A stretch of DNA of 64,000 nucleotides from Fibrisoma limi BUZ 3 (GCF_000296815.2 NZ_CAIT01000007.1:558001-622000), one strand, 5' to 3'. Numbered from the stretch's first letter, positions 1-9,968 are shown. Made by a program: numbers and translations. Notes: generated by a model from the sequence alone, not told the origin.

Positions 1-1545
1 GTTTGTTCCTACGTAGAGTGTATCGCCCACGGCCGCCAGCGTCCAGACATCGGCGTTTTCGCGAATTCCTTTTACTCGCTCCCAGCTTGCTCCGTTGTTG
101 GTAGACTGAAACATGCCGGCGGCTGAGTAGCCGACGTACAGGGTGTTTTTTACGTTGGAGATGAACGTCGGGCGATTATTGGTAGCCGTAGGTAGCCCAT
201 CGCGTGACAGCGCCCGCCAGACCCGGCCTCCATCCGTTGACCGATAGATACCATCGTTCAGCGTCGCGGCCAGTATGTCGTTGCCACTCACCCAGATCGA
301 CGTCAGAAACACCCCATCCGGAATAGCCAGGGGCTGGTTTACTTTCTGCCAGGTATCGCCATCGTCGGTAGAGCGGTACAGATCCCGATTAGTCAGGTAC
401 AGGGTGTTACCATCACGTTTCATGTCCTGAATCAGTTCGTCGTCGGTCATCTTGTACCGCACAATTTTCCAGGTTTTGCCGCCGTCCAGCGACCGGACTA
501 CGTTCTCGCCCGAAACGCACCAGAGTTTGTTTCCGCTGGTAACGAGCAGTTCCGTATCGGCCAGCAGTCCGGCGTTTGATTCGGTCCAGCTTTGGCCAGC
601 GTTGTCCGTCCGGAACAGCCCTTCACTGTTCGTAGCCGCCAGCAAAGAGTTGCCGATGAACGTAAGGCCGGATATAGTTGCATCGGATGGAAAATTGTCC
701 ATCTGCGCCCAGGTAGTCCCCTTGTTGGTCGAGCGGTAAATACCGGTATCCGTTCCAATGTAGATGACCCCATTTTTCACTTTAATGACATACACAGACG
801 TACCGAAGGGCAGACCGGTGTTTGACGCGGTCCAGGTAGTTCCCTGATCGAGTGAGCGAAAAAAGCCCTGGCCATACGAACCGGCCATGATCGCCCCTTC
901 ACCTTGCTCAAGCGCAAAGACATTCCCTTCCAGCGCGTTACGGCTGGCCGACGTAATCGGCGACCGTACCAATGCCCAGGTTTCGCCGTCGTCGATAGAG
1001 CGGTAAATTCCGAGTCCCGTACCGGCCAGAATAGCCCGGCTGCCCGGAATAGCCACCAGGGAGAAAATACCATCGCGGGTGTAGAGTCCATTGCTGACCT
1101 CGCGCCAGTTGGCCCCATCGTTTGACGAGCGAAAGACGCCCTCGGCCGTGGCGGCATACAGGTACTGACCGACGCGCAGAAAGCCATAGGCCCGGGGCTG
1201 ACCACTGGTCCGCGTTACATCAAACCGACCGCTGGCCATCCAGGTTGCTCCGCCATTGGTTGACTTATACACGCCGGTTCCGCCCGTACCGACCAGAATC
1301 AGCGAATCCGTCACCAACGCAGCCGTAATGGGCGAATTGGGCAGGCCCTGGGTTGTAATCTGCCAGTTTTTACCCCCGTCGGTCGACCGGAAAAAACTAC
1401 CGGTTGGGCCAGAGGCCAGAGTCACCTTCTCGTTCGATTCAAGGATCTCAATCGGCCCGCCATAAGGCCCCAGCGGCTTCCATTGGGCCAACAACCGGAT
1501 TGGCAATAACAGTATAAAGAGGAAGTAGATAGTTGGACGTATCAT
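1..1545 (-). CDS. Secreted BNR/Asp-box beta-propeller protein (3' end outside window)
   Basis: The reading frame is open from an ATG at 1543-1545 down to base 1, so 515 codons are visible and the C-terminus lies outside the window. Residues 1-20 form a Sec signal ending in LLAQ. The rest is a chain of at least eleven Asp-box motifs of the form (S/T)x(D/N)xGxxW, for example STDGGKNW, STNGGATW, SSNDGANW, SIDDGETW and STDDGDTW. Such repeats mark sortilin/Ycf48/exo-sialidase-like beta-propellers. The protein is probably outside the cytoplasm; Cytophagales members of this type often end in a T9SS sorting domain, which cannot be seen here. No catalytic residues can be assigned, so binding or scaffolding is as likely as hydrolysis. 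Confidence 0.85.
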   Translation of the reverse strand, partial: MIRPTIYFLFILLLPIRLLAQWKPLGPYGGPIEILESNEKVTLASGPTGSFFRSTDGGKNWQITTQGLPNSPITAALVTDSLILVGTGGTGVYKSTNGGATWMASGRFDVTRTSGQPRAYGFLRVGQYLYAATAEGVFRSSNDGANWREVSNGLYTRDGIFSLVAIPGSRAILAGTGLGIYRSIDDGETWALVRSPITSASRNALEGNVFALEQGEGAIMAGSYGQGFFRSLDQGTTWTASNTGLPFGTSVYVIKVKNGVIYIGTDTGIYRSTNKGTTWAQMDNFPSDATISGLTFIGNSLLAATNSEGLFRTDNAGQSWTESNAGLLADTELLVTSGNKLWCVSGENVVRSLDGGKTWKIVRYKMTDDELIQDMKRDGNTLYLTNRDLYRSTDDGDTWQKVNQPLAIPDGVFLTSIWVSGNDILAATLNDGIYRSTDGGRVWRALSRDGLPTATNNRPTFISNVKNTLYVGYSAAGMFQSTNNGASWERVKGIRENADVWTLAAVGDTLYVGTN

Positions 1546-1699
1546 AGCGGCACAATAATGCATGATTATGCGAAAGATACGGGTGCCGAACCGCCGGTTG
1601 AAATGTATTTACTAATAGGTACGCCCCGGCGAGCCAGCGGGCGGATTCAGCACCAGCCCCGCCCGCTAATCCAATTGCCGGAAAATTTCGCCAGCGCAG

Positions 1700-2017
1700 C
1701 TAGAGTTTCAGTAGTATCCCCCACAGTAAGTTAAAGCTAGTGGCAGGCCCTGTATATTTTTCAACAAACCTGAACGTCGTTTTATCACCTTTCGAAGGGG
1801 AAAGCCCCATATAACTACCATCGATTACAAGAGACTGCCGTGGGGCAGTTCCTATTTCAAGGCCAAGCCGGGCTTCATGCATGATAAGTTCTGCGAAATA
1901 AAGCCGGAGAAACGATGGAGCGACACTGGAACTGGAGTCAGAGGAGGCAGACTGGGCAGCGGCTACCATGAACGGGAAGGTGACCAGCACCGTACTGAGC
2001 AGGAAGAACTTTCTCAT
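1700..2017 (-). CDS. Small secreted protein, possibly truncated outer-membrane barrel
   Basis: 105 residues with a clear Sec signal (MRKFFLLSTVLVTFPFMVAAAQ region, cleavage near residue 21). The mature part has alternating hydrophobic strands (for example RLGLEIGTAPRQSLVIDGSYMG) resembling the first hairpins of small Bacteroidota outer-membrane barrels, which usually run to about 170-200 residues. It ends early at a TAG, and the same frame downstream shows no stop for about 40 codons, so truncation is possible. I do not recognise a specific family. It shares its strand with the propeller gene 155 bases downstream. Confidence 0.5.
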   Translation of the reverse strand: MRKFFLLSTVLVTFPFMVAAAQSASSDSSSSVAPSFLRLYFAELIMHEARLGLEIGTAPRQSLVIDGSYMGLSPSKGDKTTFRFVEKYTGPATSFNLLWGILLKL

Positions 2018-2211
2018 TTGTGTAAACGTAATTGGGTTTGAGTATGCCCAAAAGTAGGATTCAGGTTTCAGCCCGAAATTCAGAGTTTACGTTCGGCGGG
2101 TCTGGGGTTATATCCGGCAGGTAATGATGGCCTTTTCAAACAATCTGCCTCTTTTCAACTATTTTCGAGCATACCCACCCGTGGCTACGGCCAGTCGATC
2201 GTTCATTCACT

Positions 2212-2895
2212 ATGGTACTATTCCGGCAGAGATTCTGGCTTCTGGCCTGTTCGTTTACGATCTGGTGTTCATCGTGCCTGCTGGCACAAGGGACCGAATC
2301 AAACCGACAGTCAGAGGGCTGGAAACTGGAGAAAGATAAAAACGGCATTCAGGTCTACGCCCGCCAATTGCCCGACAGCCGCCGAAAAGAAGTGAAGGTC
2401 CACTGCGAACTTACCGCTACGGTGTCGCAGTTGGTTGCGTACGTGTCGGGCATTGAGCATTACCGGGAAGTCATGTTCCGGGCTGTAGACGCCTACGTTA
2501 TCCGGCGGGTCAGCGAACAGGAATTGTTTTATTACCATCAGACAGACCTGCCCTGGCCCGCGTCGGATCGGGATGTTGTGATGCACATGGTATTGAGCCA
2601 GGATAAGGCTACCGGCACCGTATCCATCAAAGCCGACAATGTGCCGGGTCTGGTTCCGGAAAAGAAAGGGGTAGTTCGGATACCACGCTGGCGATCACAA
2701 TGGAAAATCCAACAAGTTGACACCAATCGGCTGCGGGTCGACTATTTCTTCGAGGTCGATCCGGGGGGCGATATTCCTGTTTGGCTGACCAACTCGCTGA
2801 TTGCCACGGCACCCTATCAATCGTTTTCCGAAATTGAGAAACACGTGAAGCTGCCGTATTACCAGAACCGCACGTTCAGTTTCTTACAGCCGTAA
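2212..2895 (+). CDS. START-domain lipid-binding protein
   Basis: 227 residues starting at ATG 2212, with a hydrophobic Sec-type leader (residues 5-25, ending LLAQG), so it is probably periplasmic. The body matches the START/SRPBCC helix-grip fold: an N-terminal GWKLEKDKNGIQVYAR strand pair, a central LPWPASDRDVV motif typical of bacterial START proteins, then strands with SQWKIQQVD and the C-terminal helix. START domains bind lipids or sterols in a cavity; the ligand here is unknown. It stands alone on the plus strand and converges with the hydrolase gene. Confidence 0.8.
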   Translation: MVLFRQRFWLLACSFTIWCSSCLLAQGTESNRQSEGWKLEKDKNGIQVYARQLPDSRRKEVKVHCELTATVSQLVAYVSGIEHYREVMFRAVDAYVIRRVSEQELFYYHQTDLPWPASDRDVVMHMVLSQDKATGTVSIKADNVPGLVPEKKGVVRIPRWRSQWKIQQVDTNRLRVDYFFEVDPGGDIPVWLTNSLIATAPYQSFSEIEKHVKLPYYQNRTFSFLQP

Positions 2896-2963
2896 GATGA
2901 CCATCCTGCACGATCCTAAACTCATATCTGTTTCGTTTTAGTACGAAACGCAACGACAAACGG

Positions 2964-3857
2964 TCAGGGACGACGGGCGCTGAGGGCAGGCTGGCGGTAC
3001 AGACTATCGGCCGTATTGAGCAGCAACTGCTCGACCAGGTCGTGGTGCGAACTTGTTATTACGTGCCCGGCGTCGGGCAGATAGATAAACCGGGCGTCGG
3101 TATTGGCCAGTACGCGCCGGGCGAAATCGAAGTTGCCGGGGTCAATAATCCAGTCCTTGCCGCCCTGCATCACCGTAACGGGCATGCAAAGCTGCGTCCA
3201 GCATGGCAGCAGTTGGCGCAGTTCAGCCGCGTGGCTGTACTTCTCGGCCGTTGCAATGTTCAATGATCGGGGCAAAAACACCTTTATGAACGGCATCCGC
3301 CCCCAGCCCGAAAACCAGAAGAACTTTTCCTTGTCGGGGTCAATAGCCGCCGAAACCAGATACAGATGACCAACCCGGTCGGGGTGCAGAGCGGCCAGCC
3401 GCGCGGCAATAGGTGCCCCGTATGATCGCCCCAGCACGACGGCTGGCTTTGTGGAGCAGTTCAGGCTGAGTGCCTGGCTGATACACAAAGCCTGCTGGTT
3501 AATAGACGTAACGGCCCGGCGCCTTTTCCGCGACTTACCGTATCCCGGCCGTTCAATGGATAGGATGTGGTAACGTTGCTGCAACAGGCTGTCGTCCAGC
3601 ATCCGCAGATAACCGTACCAGGCTCCCGGCGCACCGTGAATCAGCAGCAGGGGCGGCAACGTATCAGCCCCGATGCTGGCGACGAACAACTTAGTACTAT
3701 CGGTTTCGAGGGTATGAAACCGGGGCTTCACTGAACGGCCGGCGTAATGCGACCGGATGTCGCGCTCGGTCATCTGAAACCGCCGGAAACATCCCGACAG
3801 CAACAGGCAAAGCAGAATCAGGCAATAAATGGGTTTTATGTCGTTAATCCAGTTCAC
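2964..3857 (-). CDS. Alpha/beta-fold hydrolase, probable lipoprotein
   Basis: I place the start at GTG 3857 (297 residues), because the product then begins with a compact lipoprotein signal, a hydrophobic stretch ending LLLSGC with cysteine as the lipidation site. A longer frame to 4037 would overlap the next gene by 124 bases and bury this signal. Family hallmarks are the oxyanion HG motif (LLLIHGAPGAW), nucleophile elbow GRSYG, acid in GGKDWIID and histidine in DAGHV, so the Ser-Asp-His triad is complete. Substrate unknown; esterase or peptidase activity is plausible. It follows the methyltransferase gene on the same strand with a 56-base gap. Confidence 0.8.
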   Translation of the reverse strand: MNWINDIKPIYCLILLCLLLSGCFRRFQMTERDIRSHYAGRSVKPRFHTLETDSTKLFVASIGADTLPPLLLIHGAPGAWYGYLRMLDDSLLQQRYHILSIERPGYGKSRKRRRAVTSINQQALCISQALSLNCSTKPAVVLGRSYGAPIAARLAALHPDRVGHLYLVSAAIDPDKEKFFWFSGWGRMPFIKVFLPRSLNIATAEKYSHAAELRQLLPCWTQLCMPVTVMQGGKDWIIDPGNFDFARRVLANTDARFIYLPDAGHVITSSHHDLVEQLLLNTADSLYRQPALSARRP

Positions 3858-3913
3858 AGGTCGCGTATAGGGGCTATATTTTCCCGGTTTCGATTCAGGG
3901 AAGCAGTTCCAAG

Positions 3914-4675
3914 TTACGAATTCGCGGTCAGGGATGCACTTGAATTGGCAAATAATCGCTTGATGTGGGGTTTCTCGAACATAAAATAAAACACGTACAT
4001 CAGGCCCTGATTGAGTAACGTCCCGAACAACCCCCACACCGAGCTGTAGTAAAGTGCGGCCCCGTAGGCATTAAACTGCCCGATGCCGTACATCGGATTG
4101 CTGAAATACCTGAACGGGCCACGTACCTCAAACGTACCGACAGCCCGACCCAGAAACATGTCTTTGTAATAATACACATCAATACCGACGATGTACGTTG
4201 CCCAAAGATTGATAACGGATGCACCGACCATGCCAACCAGCGCCAATCCCATTGCCCAGGGCTCCAGCCAAAGGGGGAGCAGCAGGCTATCAGCGGTATA
4301 TTCGACCAGTAAGTTGAAACTGGTGCCCCGGTAGAAAAACAGAAACGCTGTCAGGTTTTCATAGTAACTGTATCCCCGTTTTTCGCCGTAGCGCTGGATG
4401 AGCCACGGTGCCAGTCCTCTCCGCCCGAACGACCCGAACAGCATGGCGTAACGGATCACGAACATGGCTACAAAAAAGATGATGACGGCGTCCAGCGTTA
4501 CCCAATCTTTAAAAAACCAGAGGAACAGAATGTTTGCTGCGATCAGCGCCCAGAGTAACAGCCGCAGGGGGGTGATTCTATCAATTAGAATGCCGGAGAT
4601 GGCGAGAATTAGGTAGATAAATTGTCCAATCCGTTTCCAGATCGACCGTTCTGACCATGAGGTTTCCGAAACCAT
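3914..4675 (-). CDS. PEMT/ICMT-family membrane methyltransferase
   Basis: 253 residues from ATG 4675, with about six hydrophobic membrane segments. The C-terminal GPFRYFSNPMYGIG followed by a membrane helix and FEKPHIKRLF fits the phospholipid/isoprenylcysteine methyltransferase fold, where (R/G)PFRY.xxPMY and a downstream E-x-P/H motif bind S-adenosylmethionine. The expected role is methylation of a lipid head group in the inner membrane. It heads a probable two-gene unit with the alpha/beta hydrolase lipoprotein. Substrate specificity cannot be told from sequence. Confidence 0.75.
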   Translation of the reverse strand: MVSETSWSERSIWKRIGQFIYLILAISGILIDRITPLRLLLWALIAANILFLWFFKDWVTLDAVIIFFVAMFVIRYAMLFGSFGRRGLAPWLIQRYGEKRGYSYYENLTAFLFFYRGTSFNLLVEYTADSLLLPLWLEPWAMGLALVGMVGASVINLWATYIVGIDVYYYKDMFLGRAVGTFEVRGPFRYFSNPMYGIGQFNAYGAALYYSSVWGLFGTLLNQGLMYVFYFMFEKPHIKRLFANSSASLTANS

Positions 4676-4894
4676 GTACCTTCAGATTCAACAGCGAACG
4701 ACAGTCGTACCCGACCAGCAATCATTCGGCCTGTTCGTTGATAAATTGATTCAACAAGGATCAAATCGTCTGCTGGCCGTTTCGTCAGGCAGTCAGTGCA
4801 GCCTCCAGTCGATTCATCGTTCAGGAGGTAACTGCCTGTTTCGTCCGCATGTTTATGTAAGCAACCAAACAACTTGCATTCTGATTATCAGGCC

Positions 4895-5386
4895 CTAAAA
4901 CAAGCTTAATTGCCCGTGTTTTGATGCTGGCAAAGCGCCCTCATGCGTCAGTAACCACTGTTTTCGCCATAGCCCGCCCGCATAGCCCGTCAGGCTGCCA
5001 TCAGAGCCGATGATCCGGTGGCACGGAACGACAATCCACAACGGATTCTTCCCATTGGCAGCCGCTACCGCCCGGATGGCCTTTTCATCGCCAATCCGGC
5101 GGGTCAGTGCCAGGTATGACAACGTAGTGCCGAACGGTACGTCCAGCAGGGCCTGCCAGACCTTTTGCTGAAACGCCGTACCGGCTGGATTGAGGGCAAA
5201 GTTGAAGGTCTGCCGCGTCCCGGCAAAATACTCTTCTAATTGCGTAACAGCCCCCTGCAATGGGTCAGGTACGTCGGGCATGGGGTCCGGGAACGTAACA
5301 TCGACGCAGGAGATGGCTGCTACGCCCAAGTCATCACCGGTGATCCGGACCGGGCCAAGCGGACTGTTCATGTACGCCGTCAGCAT
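4895..5386 (-). CDS. ogt: Methylated-DNA--protein-cysteine S-methyltransferase
   Basis: 163 residues, typical for the Ogt type. It repairs O6-alkylguanine by transferring the alkyl group to its own cysteine. The active-site motif IVPCHRIIG is present with Cys122, followed by the GYAGGLWRKQWLLTHEG helix of the family; the DNA-binding helix containing RAVAAANGKNP precedes it. The N-terminal half is the usual divergent Ada/Ogt ribonuclease-H-like domain. The start codon lies one base downstream of the stop of the S9 peptidase gene, so the two are almost certainly cotranscribed and possibly coupled in translation. Confidence 0.95.
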   Translation of the reverse strand: MLTAYMNSPLGPVRITGDDLGVAAISCVDVTFPDPMPDVPDPLQGAVTQLEEYFAGTRQTFNFALNPAGTAFQQKVWQALLDVPFGTTLSYLALTRRIGDEKAIRAVAAANGKNPLWIVVPCHRIIGSDGSLTGYAGGLWRKQWLLTHEGALPASKHGQLSLF

Positions 5387-5387
5387 C

Positions 5388-7532
5388 TTATTTCTCGCTG
5401 GTTAAGGGTTTTTCCGGTTGATTCATCAACTGCTTTCGAAAGAAGCCATCCAGTGCCTGGTACGTACGAACCCAGTTCTTGTGCAGCAGGAAACTATGCG
5501 CATCGTCCGGAAAGATCAGTACTTCTGTGGGCACGCCCTTGTCACGGAGTTTCTGCACCAGATCGACGGTTTCGGCGAAGGTGACGTTCCGATCGTCGTC
5601 GGCGTGGACGAACAGGCAGGGCGACCGCCAGAAATCGAGGTTGAACGCCGGTGATGATTCAAATGCGACCTTCGCTTCGGCCTCCCCGATGGCCCAGCCG
5701 CCACCGGGCGAGAAGTGATTGCCGCGCCAGGCCCAGTCGTGTACGCCATGAATATCTACCCCACAGGCAAATAGATCGGAGTTGCGGGCCAGCCCGAGGG
5801 CGGTCAGGTAGCCGCCGTATGACCCGCCCCATAGCCCAATTTTTAGTGGATTGACGTCAGACCGGCTCTGGAGGTATTTAGCCGCAGCCAGGATATCCTG
5901 ATACTCCGAAGCGCCACGGGGTCCCTGTCGATCAGCCCGCCGAAACGCGCGACCGTAGCCAATACCCGCCCGGTAGTTCACCGACAGCACGACGTAGCCC
6001 TGACTGGCCAGATACTGATTGATGGCGTATGCGTTAGCGTAGTAACTGCCCCGGTAGTGCCAGCCGAGCAGCATCTGCCGCATGGGGCCACCGTGCATAA
6101 AAATCAGAGCCGGACGAGATATTTGGGTTGTGGAGCCGGGCAGAAAGAGCTGAGCGTGAACCTCCACCCCATCGGCCGCTTTAAAAATCACTTGTTTGGG
6201 CTCTGTCAGCGCCTGAGCCGGAAAACGCGGAGCGGCTTCGGTCGGGAAGAGCAGCGTCTCGCTAGTATCCCCCACCCTACGTTTTGCAATGCCGGTGGAC
6301 CGATTCCAGGAAGCTGACCGGTAAAATAACTGATCGCCAACCACGACCGGGTCGGTTTCTATTCCCGTACCGGTGGTGAGCGGTTCTGGCTGTACGGCTT
6401 CGTTGCCAGTCAGCGCAACCCGCCAGATGTGCCGTCGGTCAATGTCATTGAGATTAGAGCTGTAGTACAGATAGCGGCCATCGGCCGGGACGAATGTCTC
6501 TTCGGCCTCGGCTGCCCCGGGCGTCAGATCCGTGAGCTTACCACCCGTCGGCGGCAGCGCATAGAGGTGCATCCAGCCCTCGTGTTCGGAGAAAAACAGT
6601 AATTTGTTTGTGGTTGTCCACCGCAGCGGCTCAGCGGGATAATCCTGGGCGAAACCGCCATCGTCGGCGGGCGAATGCCAAAGCTCCCGGCCCTCGCCCG
6701 TAGCTACATCAGCTACCCAGATGGCAAATGGGTGTCCGCCCTGTACGTTCTCCATTTCGCCGTGCTTCTTACCCGGCACCCGAATAAAGGCAACCTGCTT
6801 CCCGTCCGGCGACCATACCGGCGCTTGATCGCGGTCGACACCGGGCGCAATCCACGTAATGGCTTTTTGGCTCAGATCGTATACACCGATAAAGTTATGG
6901 TAGCCCCGAACGCTTGAAAACAGGACCCGCCCGCCATCCGGCGACCACCTGAAGTCCGTCTGAAAACCGCGGGCCGTAAAGAGCCGACTGGGCGTAGTAA
7001 TTGGTTTGTCGGTCGACAGACCAGCCAGTTCCACCAGATGCACCTGACCACCCTGCGCGAACAACAGCCGTTTGCCGGTCGGTGAAAAGGCCGGATGATT
7101 ACCGGGCGCTACCCGAATCGGCGCTCGGCTACCATCCGTGGGTACGAGGTAAACTGCCTGCTCGGCCCCGGCTGGATTACTCGTTGGATTTGGGCTTACC
7201 CCTTCGCCATTTTTGGCTCCACCCCGCACAAACGTCAGCCAGCGCCCATCGGCTGAGATATGCAGGTCGCTGATGTCCTGACCATCGTCGGTCTGGTAGT
7301 TCGTGAGTTTCGTTGTCTGACCCGACCGCCCATTATGTATGTATACGGATCGAACGCCCTCCTGTGTGCTGACCCAGCCTATCCGACCGGCCTGCGGTTC
7401 GGCTACCAGGCCCGTGCAGTACGGAGCAGATAGTACGTCTTCGATGGAGTAGCGACCGGGCAGGGAGTTCGACTGTGAAAACGCCAGACCGCCGAGACCG
7501 ACGGTCAGCCAGCCAATAAAAAGTAATTTCAT
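5388..7532 (-). CDS. S9 family prolyl oligopeptidase / acylaminoacyl-peptidase-like
   Basis: 714 residues from ATG 7532; the product then starts MKLLFIGWLTVGLGGLAFSQ, a good Sec signal, whereas the upstream alternative start at 7598 lies inside a transcription terminator. Residues about 30-440 form a WD40-like (PD40) propeller with repeats such as WSPDGGRVLFSS and WSPDGKQVAFIR. The C-terminal alpha/beta hydrolase has nucleophile Ser571 in GGSYGGY, acid in HADDDRNV and histidine in DDAHSF. It is expected to cleave short peptides in the periplasm. The gene is directly followed by ogt. Confidence 0.93.
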   Translation of the reverse strand: MKLLFIGWLTVGLGGLAFSQSNSLPGRYSIEDVLSAPYCTGLVAEPQAGRIGWVSTQEGVRSVYIHNGRSGQTTKLTNYQTDDGQDISDLHISADGRWLTFVRGGAKNGEGVSPNPTSNPAGAEQAVYLVPTDGSRAPIRVAPGNHPAFSPTGKRLLFAQGGQVHLVELAGLSTDKPITTPSRLFTARGFQTDFRWSPDGGRVLFSSVRGYHNFIGVYDLSQKAITWIAPGVDRDQAPVWSPDGKQVAFIRVPGKKHGEMENVQGGHPFAIWVADVATGEGRELWHSPADDGGFAQDYPAEPLRWTTTNKLLFFSEHEGWMHLYALPPTGGKLTDLTPGAAEAEETFVPADGRYLYYSSNLNDIDRRHIWRVALTGNEAVQPEPLTTGTGIETDPVVVGDQLFYRSASWNRSTGIAKRRVGDTSETLLFPTEAAPRFPAQALTEPKQVIFKAADGVEVHAQLFLPGSTTQISRPALIFMHGGPMRQMLLGWHYRGSYYANAYAINQYLASQGYVVLSVNYRAGIGYGRAFRRADRQGPRGASEYQDILAAAKYLQSRSDVNPLKIGLWGGSYGGYLTALGLARNSDLFACGVDIHGVHDWAWRGNHFSPGGGWAIGEAEAKVAFESSPAFNLDFWRSPCLFVHADDDRNVTFAETVDLVQKLRDKGVPTEVLIFPDDAHSFLLHKNWVRTYQALDGFFRKQLMNQPEKPLTSEK

Positions 7533-7576
7533 GTGTCGGAAGGATGAACTTTGTAGGTTGGACAAGTTACGGGTTT

Positions 7577-7610
7577 TAACGCAAAAAAGCCCGACCAATT
7601 CGGCCGGGCT
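7577..7610 (-). terminator. Rho-independent terminator after aldose dehydrogenase gene
   Basis: Read on the minus strand, AGCCCGGCC and GGTCGGGCT pair over nine positions (one G-U) around a GAATT loop and are followed at once by six T residues. It lies 58 bases after the stop of the sugar dehydrogenase gene and before the S9 peptidase start. Confidence 0.85.
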
Positions 7611-7667
7611 CTGGATCTACAAGCTGATTTTAAAACCTAAGCAATCTGAAACGTCTCGCTTTCCAAC

Positions 7668-8879
7668 TCAGTTAGATGTCAGTTTCAGGATTTTCCCACC
7701 ACCGTGATTACAGAGGTATAATTCTTTGTTCTGATCCTCACCAAAAGCCGAGATCGTACCGGCGCGACTGATAATCTCCTGGTTGTTTGTCGCTTCGTTA
7801 CCTTTGGGTGTTAGTGTCCAAACCCGCCCGCTGGCATAATCGGCATATACGTATTTGCCTTTCAGCGAGGGGTTTTGCTGCCCGCGATATACCATACCAC
7901 CCGTCACCGATACGTCGCCGTTGCTGTGAGAGTACTGCCAGACAGGAGCAATGTAATCGGCAGGGGTGTTCTTACTGGTTGATTTAAAGTTCGATTTACC
8001 TTCCTTCACCCGCCAGCCGTAGTTGCCGCCTTTGGTGATGATGTCCACTTCCTCGATCTCATTCTGGCCAACGTCGCCCGCCCACAGCCGGCCTTCGTCG
8101 TCGAAGCTGATCCGCCAGGGATTACGCAGGCCATAGGCGTAAATTTCTTCAAGGAAACCGTCTTTATTGTCTTTAAAGGGATTGTCGGCCGGAATACCGT
8201 AGTTCCCTTTCTCCTTGCTGTTCACATCCACGCGGATCACCTTACCGAGCCAGTTCGTACGGTCCTGGCCGTTATCCTGCGGGTCTCCCCCACTTCCGCC
8301 ATCGCCTGTGGTAACGTACAGATACCCATCCGGCCCGAACAGCACCTTACCGCCGTTATGGTTGGAATATGGCTGCCGGAACTTGAACAGCACCACCTCC
8401 GTAGCCGGATCAACGGTCGCAGCGCCTTTCGGAGCCTGAAACCGACTCACCACCGTTTCGCGGGGGTTGTCTTTTGTGTAATTGACGTAGAAATACCCGT
8501 TCTCGCTGAACTTTGGATGAAAGGCCAGACCGAGCAGGCCCATCTCACCACCATACGCCACCTTGTTCCGAATATCGAGGTATGTACCAGCCGACGACGT
8601 ACTGGCGTTATTATCAAACACCCGGATACGGCCCGGCTGCTCGACCACAAACACGCGGTTTGAGCCGTCGTTGGCGTGGGTAAATTCCACCGGAGCATCA
8701 AATTTAAGTTTGGGGTACGCATCCACCACCCGTACAGCCGCCGGGGCTTCGGTAACGGACCTGGCCGGTGCGGACGTTTCCTTTTCGTTGTCTGAGCGAC
8801 ACGCCCAGGCAACCAGCCAGGAGAAGCCCGATGTGGCCGCCAGCGAAAAAAGTAAAGTTATCAGTGCTTTGCCTAACAT
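7668..8879 (-). CDS. PQQ-type glucose/sorbosone (aldose) dehydrogenase
   Basis: 403 residues with an N-terminal membrane leader ending AWACRSDN, which could be a lipobox. The body is a six-bladed propeller of the GSDH/YliI family: AFHPKFSENGYFYVNYT, NHNGGKVLFGPDGYLYV, a DGGSGGDPQDNGQ calcium/PQQ loop, YGLRNPWRISFD and WAGDVGQNEIEEVD. Members oxidise aldose sugars in the periplasm with pyrroloquinoline quinone. Whether this host makes PQQ is not shown here. It is followed by a strong terminator and is divergent from cysE. Confidence 0.9.
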   Translation of the reverse strand: MLGKALITLLFSLAATSGFSWLVAWACRSDNEKETSAPARSVTEAPAAVRVVDAYPKLKFDAPVEFTHANDGSNRVFVVEQPGRIRVFDNNASTSSAGTYLDIRNKVAYGGEMGLLGLAFHPKFSENGYFYVNYTKDNPRETVVSRFQAPKGAATVDPATEVVLFKFRQPYSNHNGGKVLFGPDGYLYVTTGDGGSGGDPQDNGQDRTNWLGKVIRVDVNSKEKGNYGIPADNPFKDNKDGFLEEIYAYGLRNPWRISFDDEGRLWAGDVGQNEIEEVDIITKGGNYGWRVKEGKSNFKSTSKNTPADYIAPVWQYSHSNGDVSVTGGMVYRGQQNPSLKGKYVYADYASGRVWTLTPKGNEATNNQEIISRAGTISAFGEDQNKELYLCNHGGGKILKLTSN

Positions 8880-9122
8880 GCCTGGTTTATATATTGAGCT
8901 GCTAAAGCGTAAACAAATTCAACGCCAGTTTGAGCGGACGAACTTTGCGGCCTACTTTTTGTTTCAAAATGAAATAATTGCCTCCAACGTATGAAAGAGC
9001 GTATGACGACGGCCAACGAACGATGTTGTTGATCCTCCTCACAACGGGGCACCCGTTCCACTATCGCAAAACGATACGTACAACCTTCTTCGTTCTTCGC
9101 AACGATTTTTTAACACATCCTC
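8880..9122. promoter_or_regulatory. Divergent intergenic region between aldose dehydrogenase gene and cysE
   Basis: 243 bases separating two outward-facing starts, so promoters for both directions must lie here. I see no convincing palindrome or match to the Bacteroidota TTTG / TAnnTTTG pair. Confidence 0.4.
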
Positions 9123-9968
9123 ATGACAACCGATAAGTCGTCTTTTCTGGATCACCTGCTCACTCAGCGTGCGCAGTATCGTTACAAGCTTCCCTCCCGA
9201 CCCGATGCCGGTCGATTCATTGATGAATTGATGCGGCTGCTCTTTCCCGTTACGCAGGAGTGTCAGTCCGTTACGCAACACGTCGGGGAAACGTATCAAA
9301 AGCTATACGACCAGTTCGTCTGCCTGCTACGGCCCCTGTCGGGTCATTTGCCCAACTACCCGGAGGCCATTGCCGATACGTTTTTTGACAGCCTTCCAAC
9401 CATTTATGATCATCTGCTACTGGATGCTCACGCCATTTCGGATAACGACCCGGCCGCTGTGGGCGTCGAAGAAGTGGTTGCCGTTTACCCGGGCTTCTAC
9501 GCCATCGCTGTGTACCGGATTGCACATGAGCTGCTGAACCTAAACGTGCCGCTCCTTCCCCGGATGCTGACCGAGTACGCTCACGGGCATACCGGCATCG
9601 ACATTCACCCGGGTGCTACGATCGGTCGCTCGTTTTTCATCGATCACGGTACGGGCGTAGTCATTGGCGAAACCACCCTCATCGGCGACAACGTGAAAAT
9701 TTACCAGGGCGTTACGCTCGGCGCCACCTACGTAGCCAAGTCGATGGCGCAGAAAAAACGCCACCCAACTATCGAAAACAACGTCGTTATTTACGCCAAC
9801 GCCACCATTCTGGGTGGCCGGACGGTTGTGGGTCACGATTCAGTTATTGGGGGTAACGTCTGGCTGACTGAAAGCGTTGAGCCCTATTCGCTGGTATATA
9901 ATCAGCATCAGACCGAGGTTCGTCTGAAATCCCTGGAAGACTCCGAACCCATCAATTTCGTGATCTAA
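9123..9968 (+). CDS. cysE: Serine O-acetyltransferase
   Basis: 281 residues. It makes O-acetylserine from serine and acetyl-CoA, the first step of cysteine synthesis. The N-terminal about 150 residues are helical, and the C-terminal part is a left-handed beta-helix with hexapeptide repeats: [38 protein letters not shown], then [14 protein letters not shown] and [11 protein letters not shown]. The catalytic D-H pairs lie in GIDIHPGA and FIDHGTG. The length resembles the Bacteroidota/EpsC-type enzymes. It is 59 bases ahead of cysteine synthase, forming a two-gene operon for the two-step pathway. Confidence 0.95.
   Translation: MTTDKSSFLDHLLTQRAQYRYKLPSRPDAGRFIDELMRLLFPVTQECQSVTQHVGETYQKLYDQFVCLLRPLSGHLPNYPEAIADTFFDSLPTIYDHLLLDAHAISDNDPAAVGVEEVVAVYPGFYAIAVYRIAHELLNLNVPLLPRMLTEYAHGHTGIDIHPGATIGRSFFIDHGTGVVIGETTLIGDNVKIYQGVTLGATYVAKSMAQKKRHPTIENNVVIYANATILGGRTVVGHDSVIGGNVWLTESVEPYSLVYNQHQTEVRLKSLEDSEPINFVI

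Noticed and set aside
2926-2950. GTTTCG/CGAAAC hairpin between convergent genes as terminator
   Set aside because: Six-bp stem without a T run; not enough to call.
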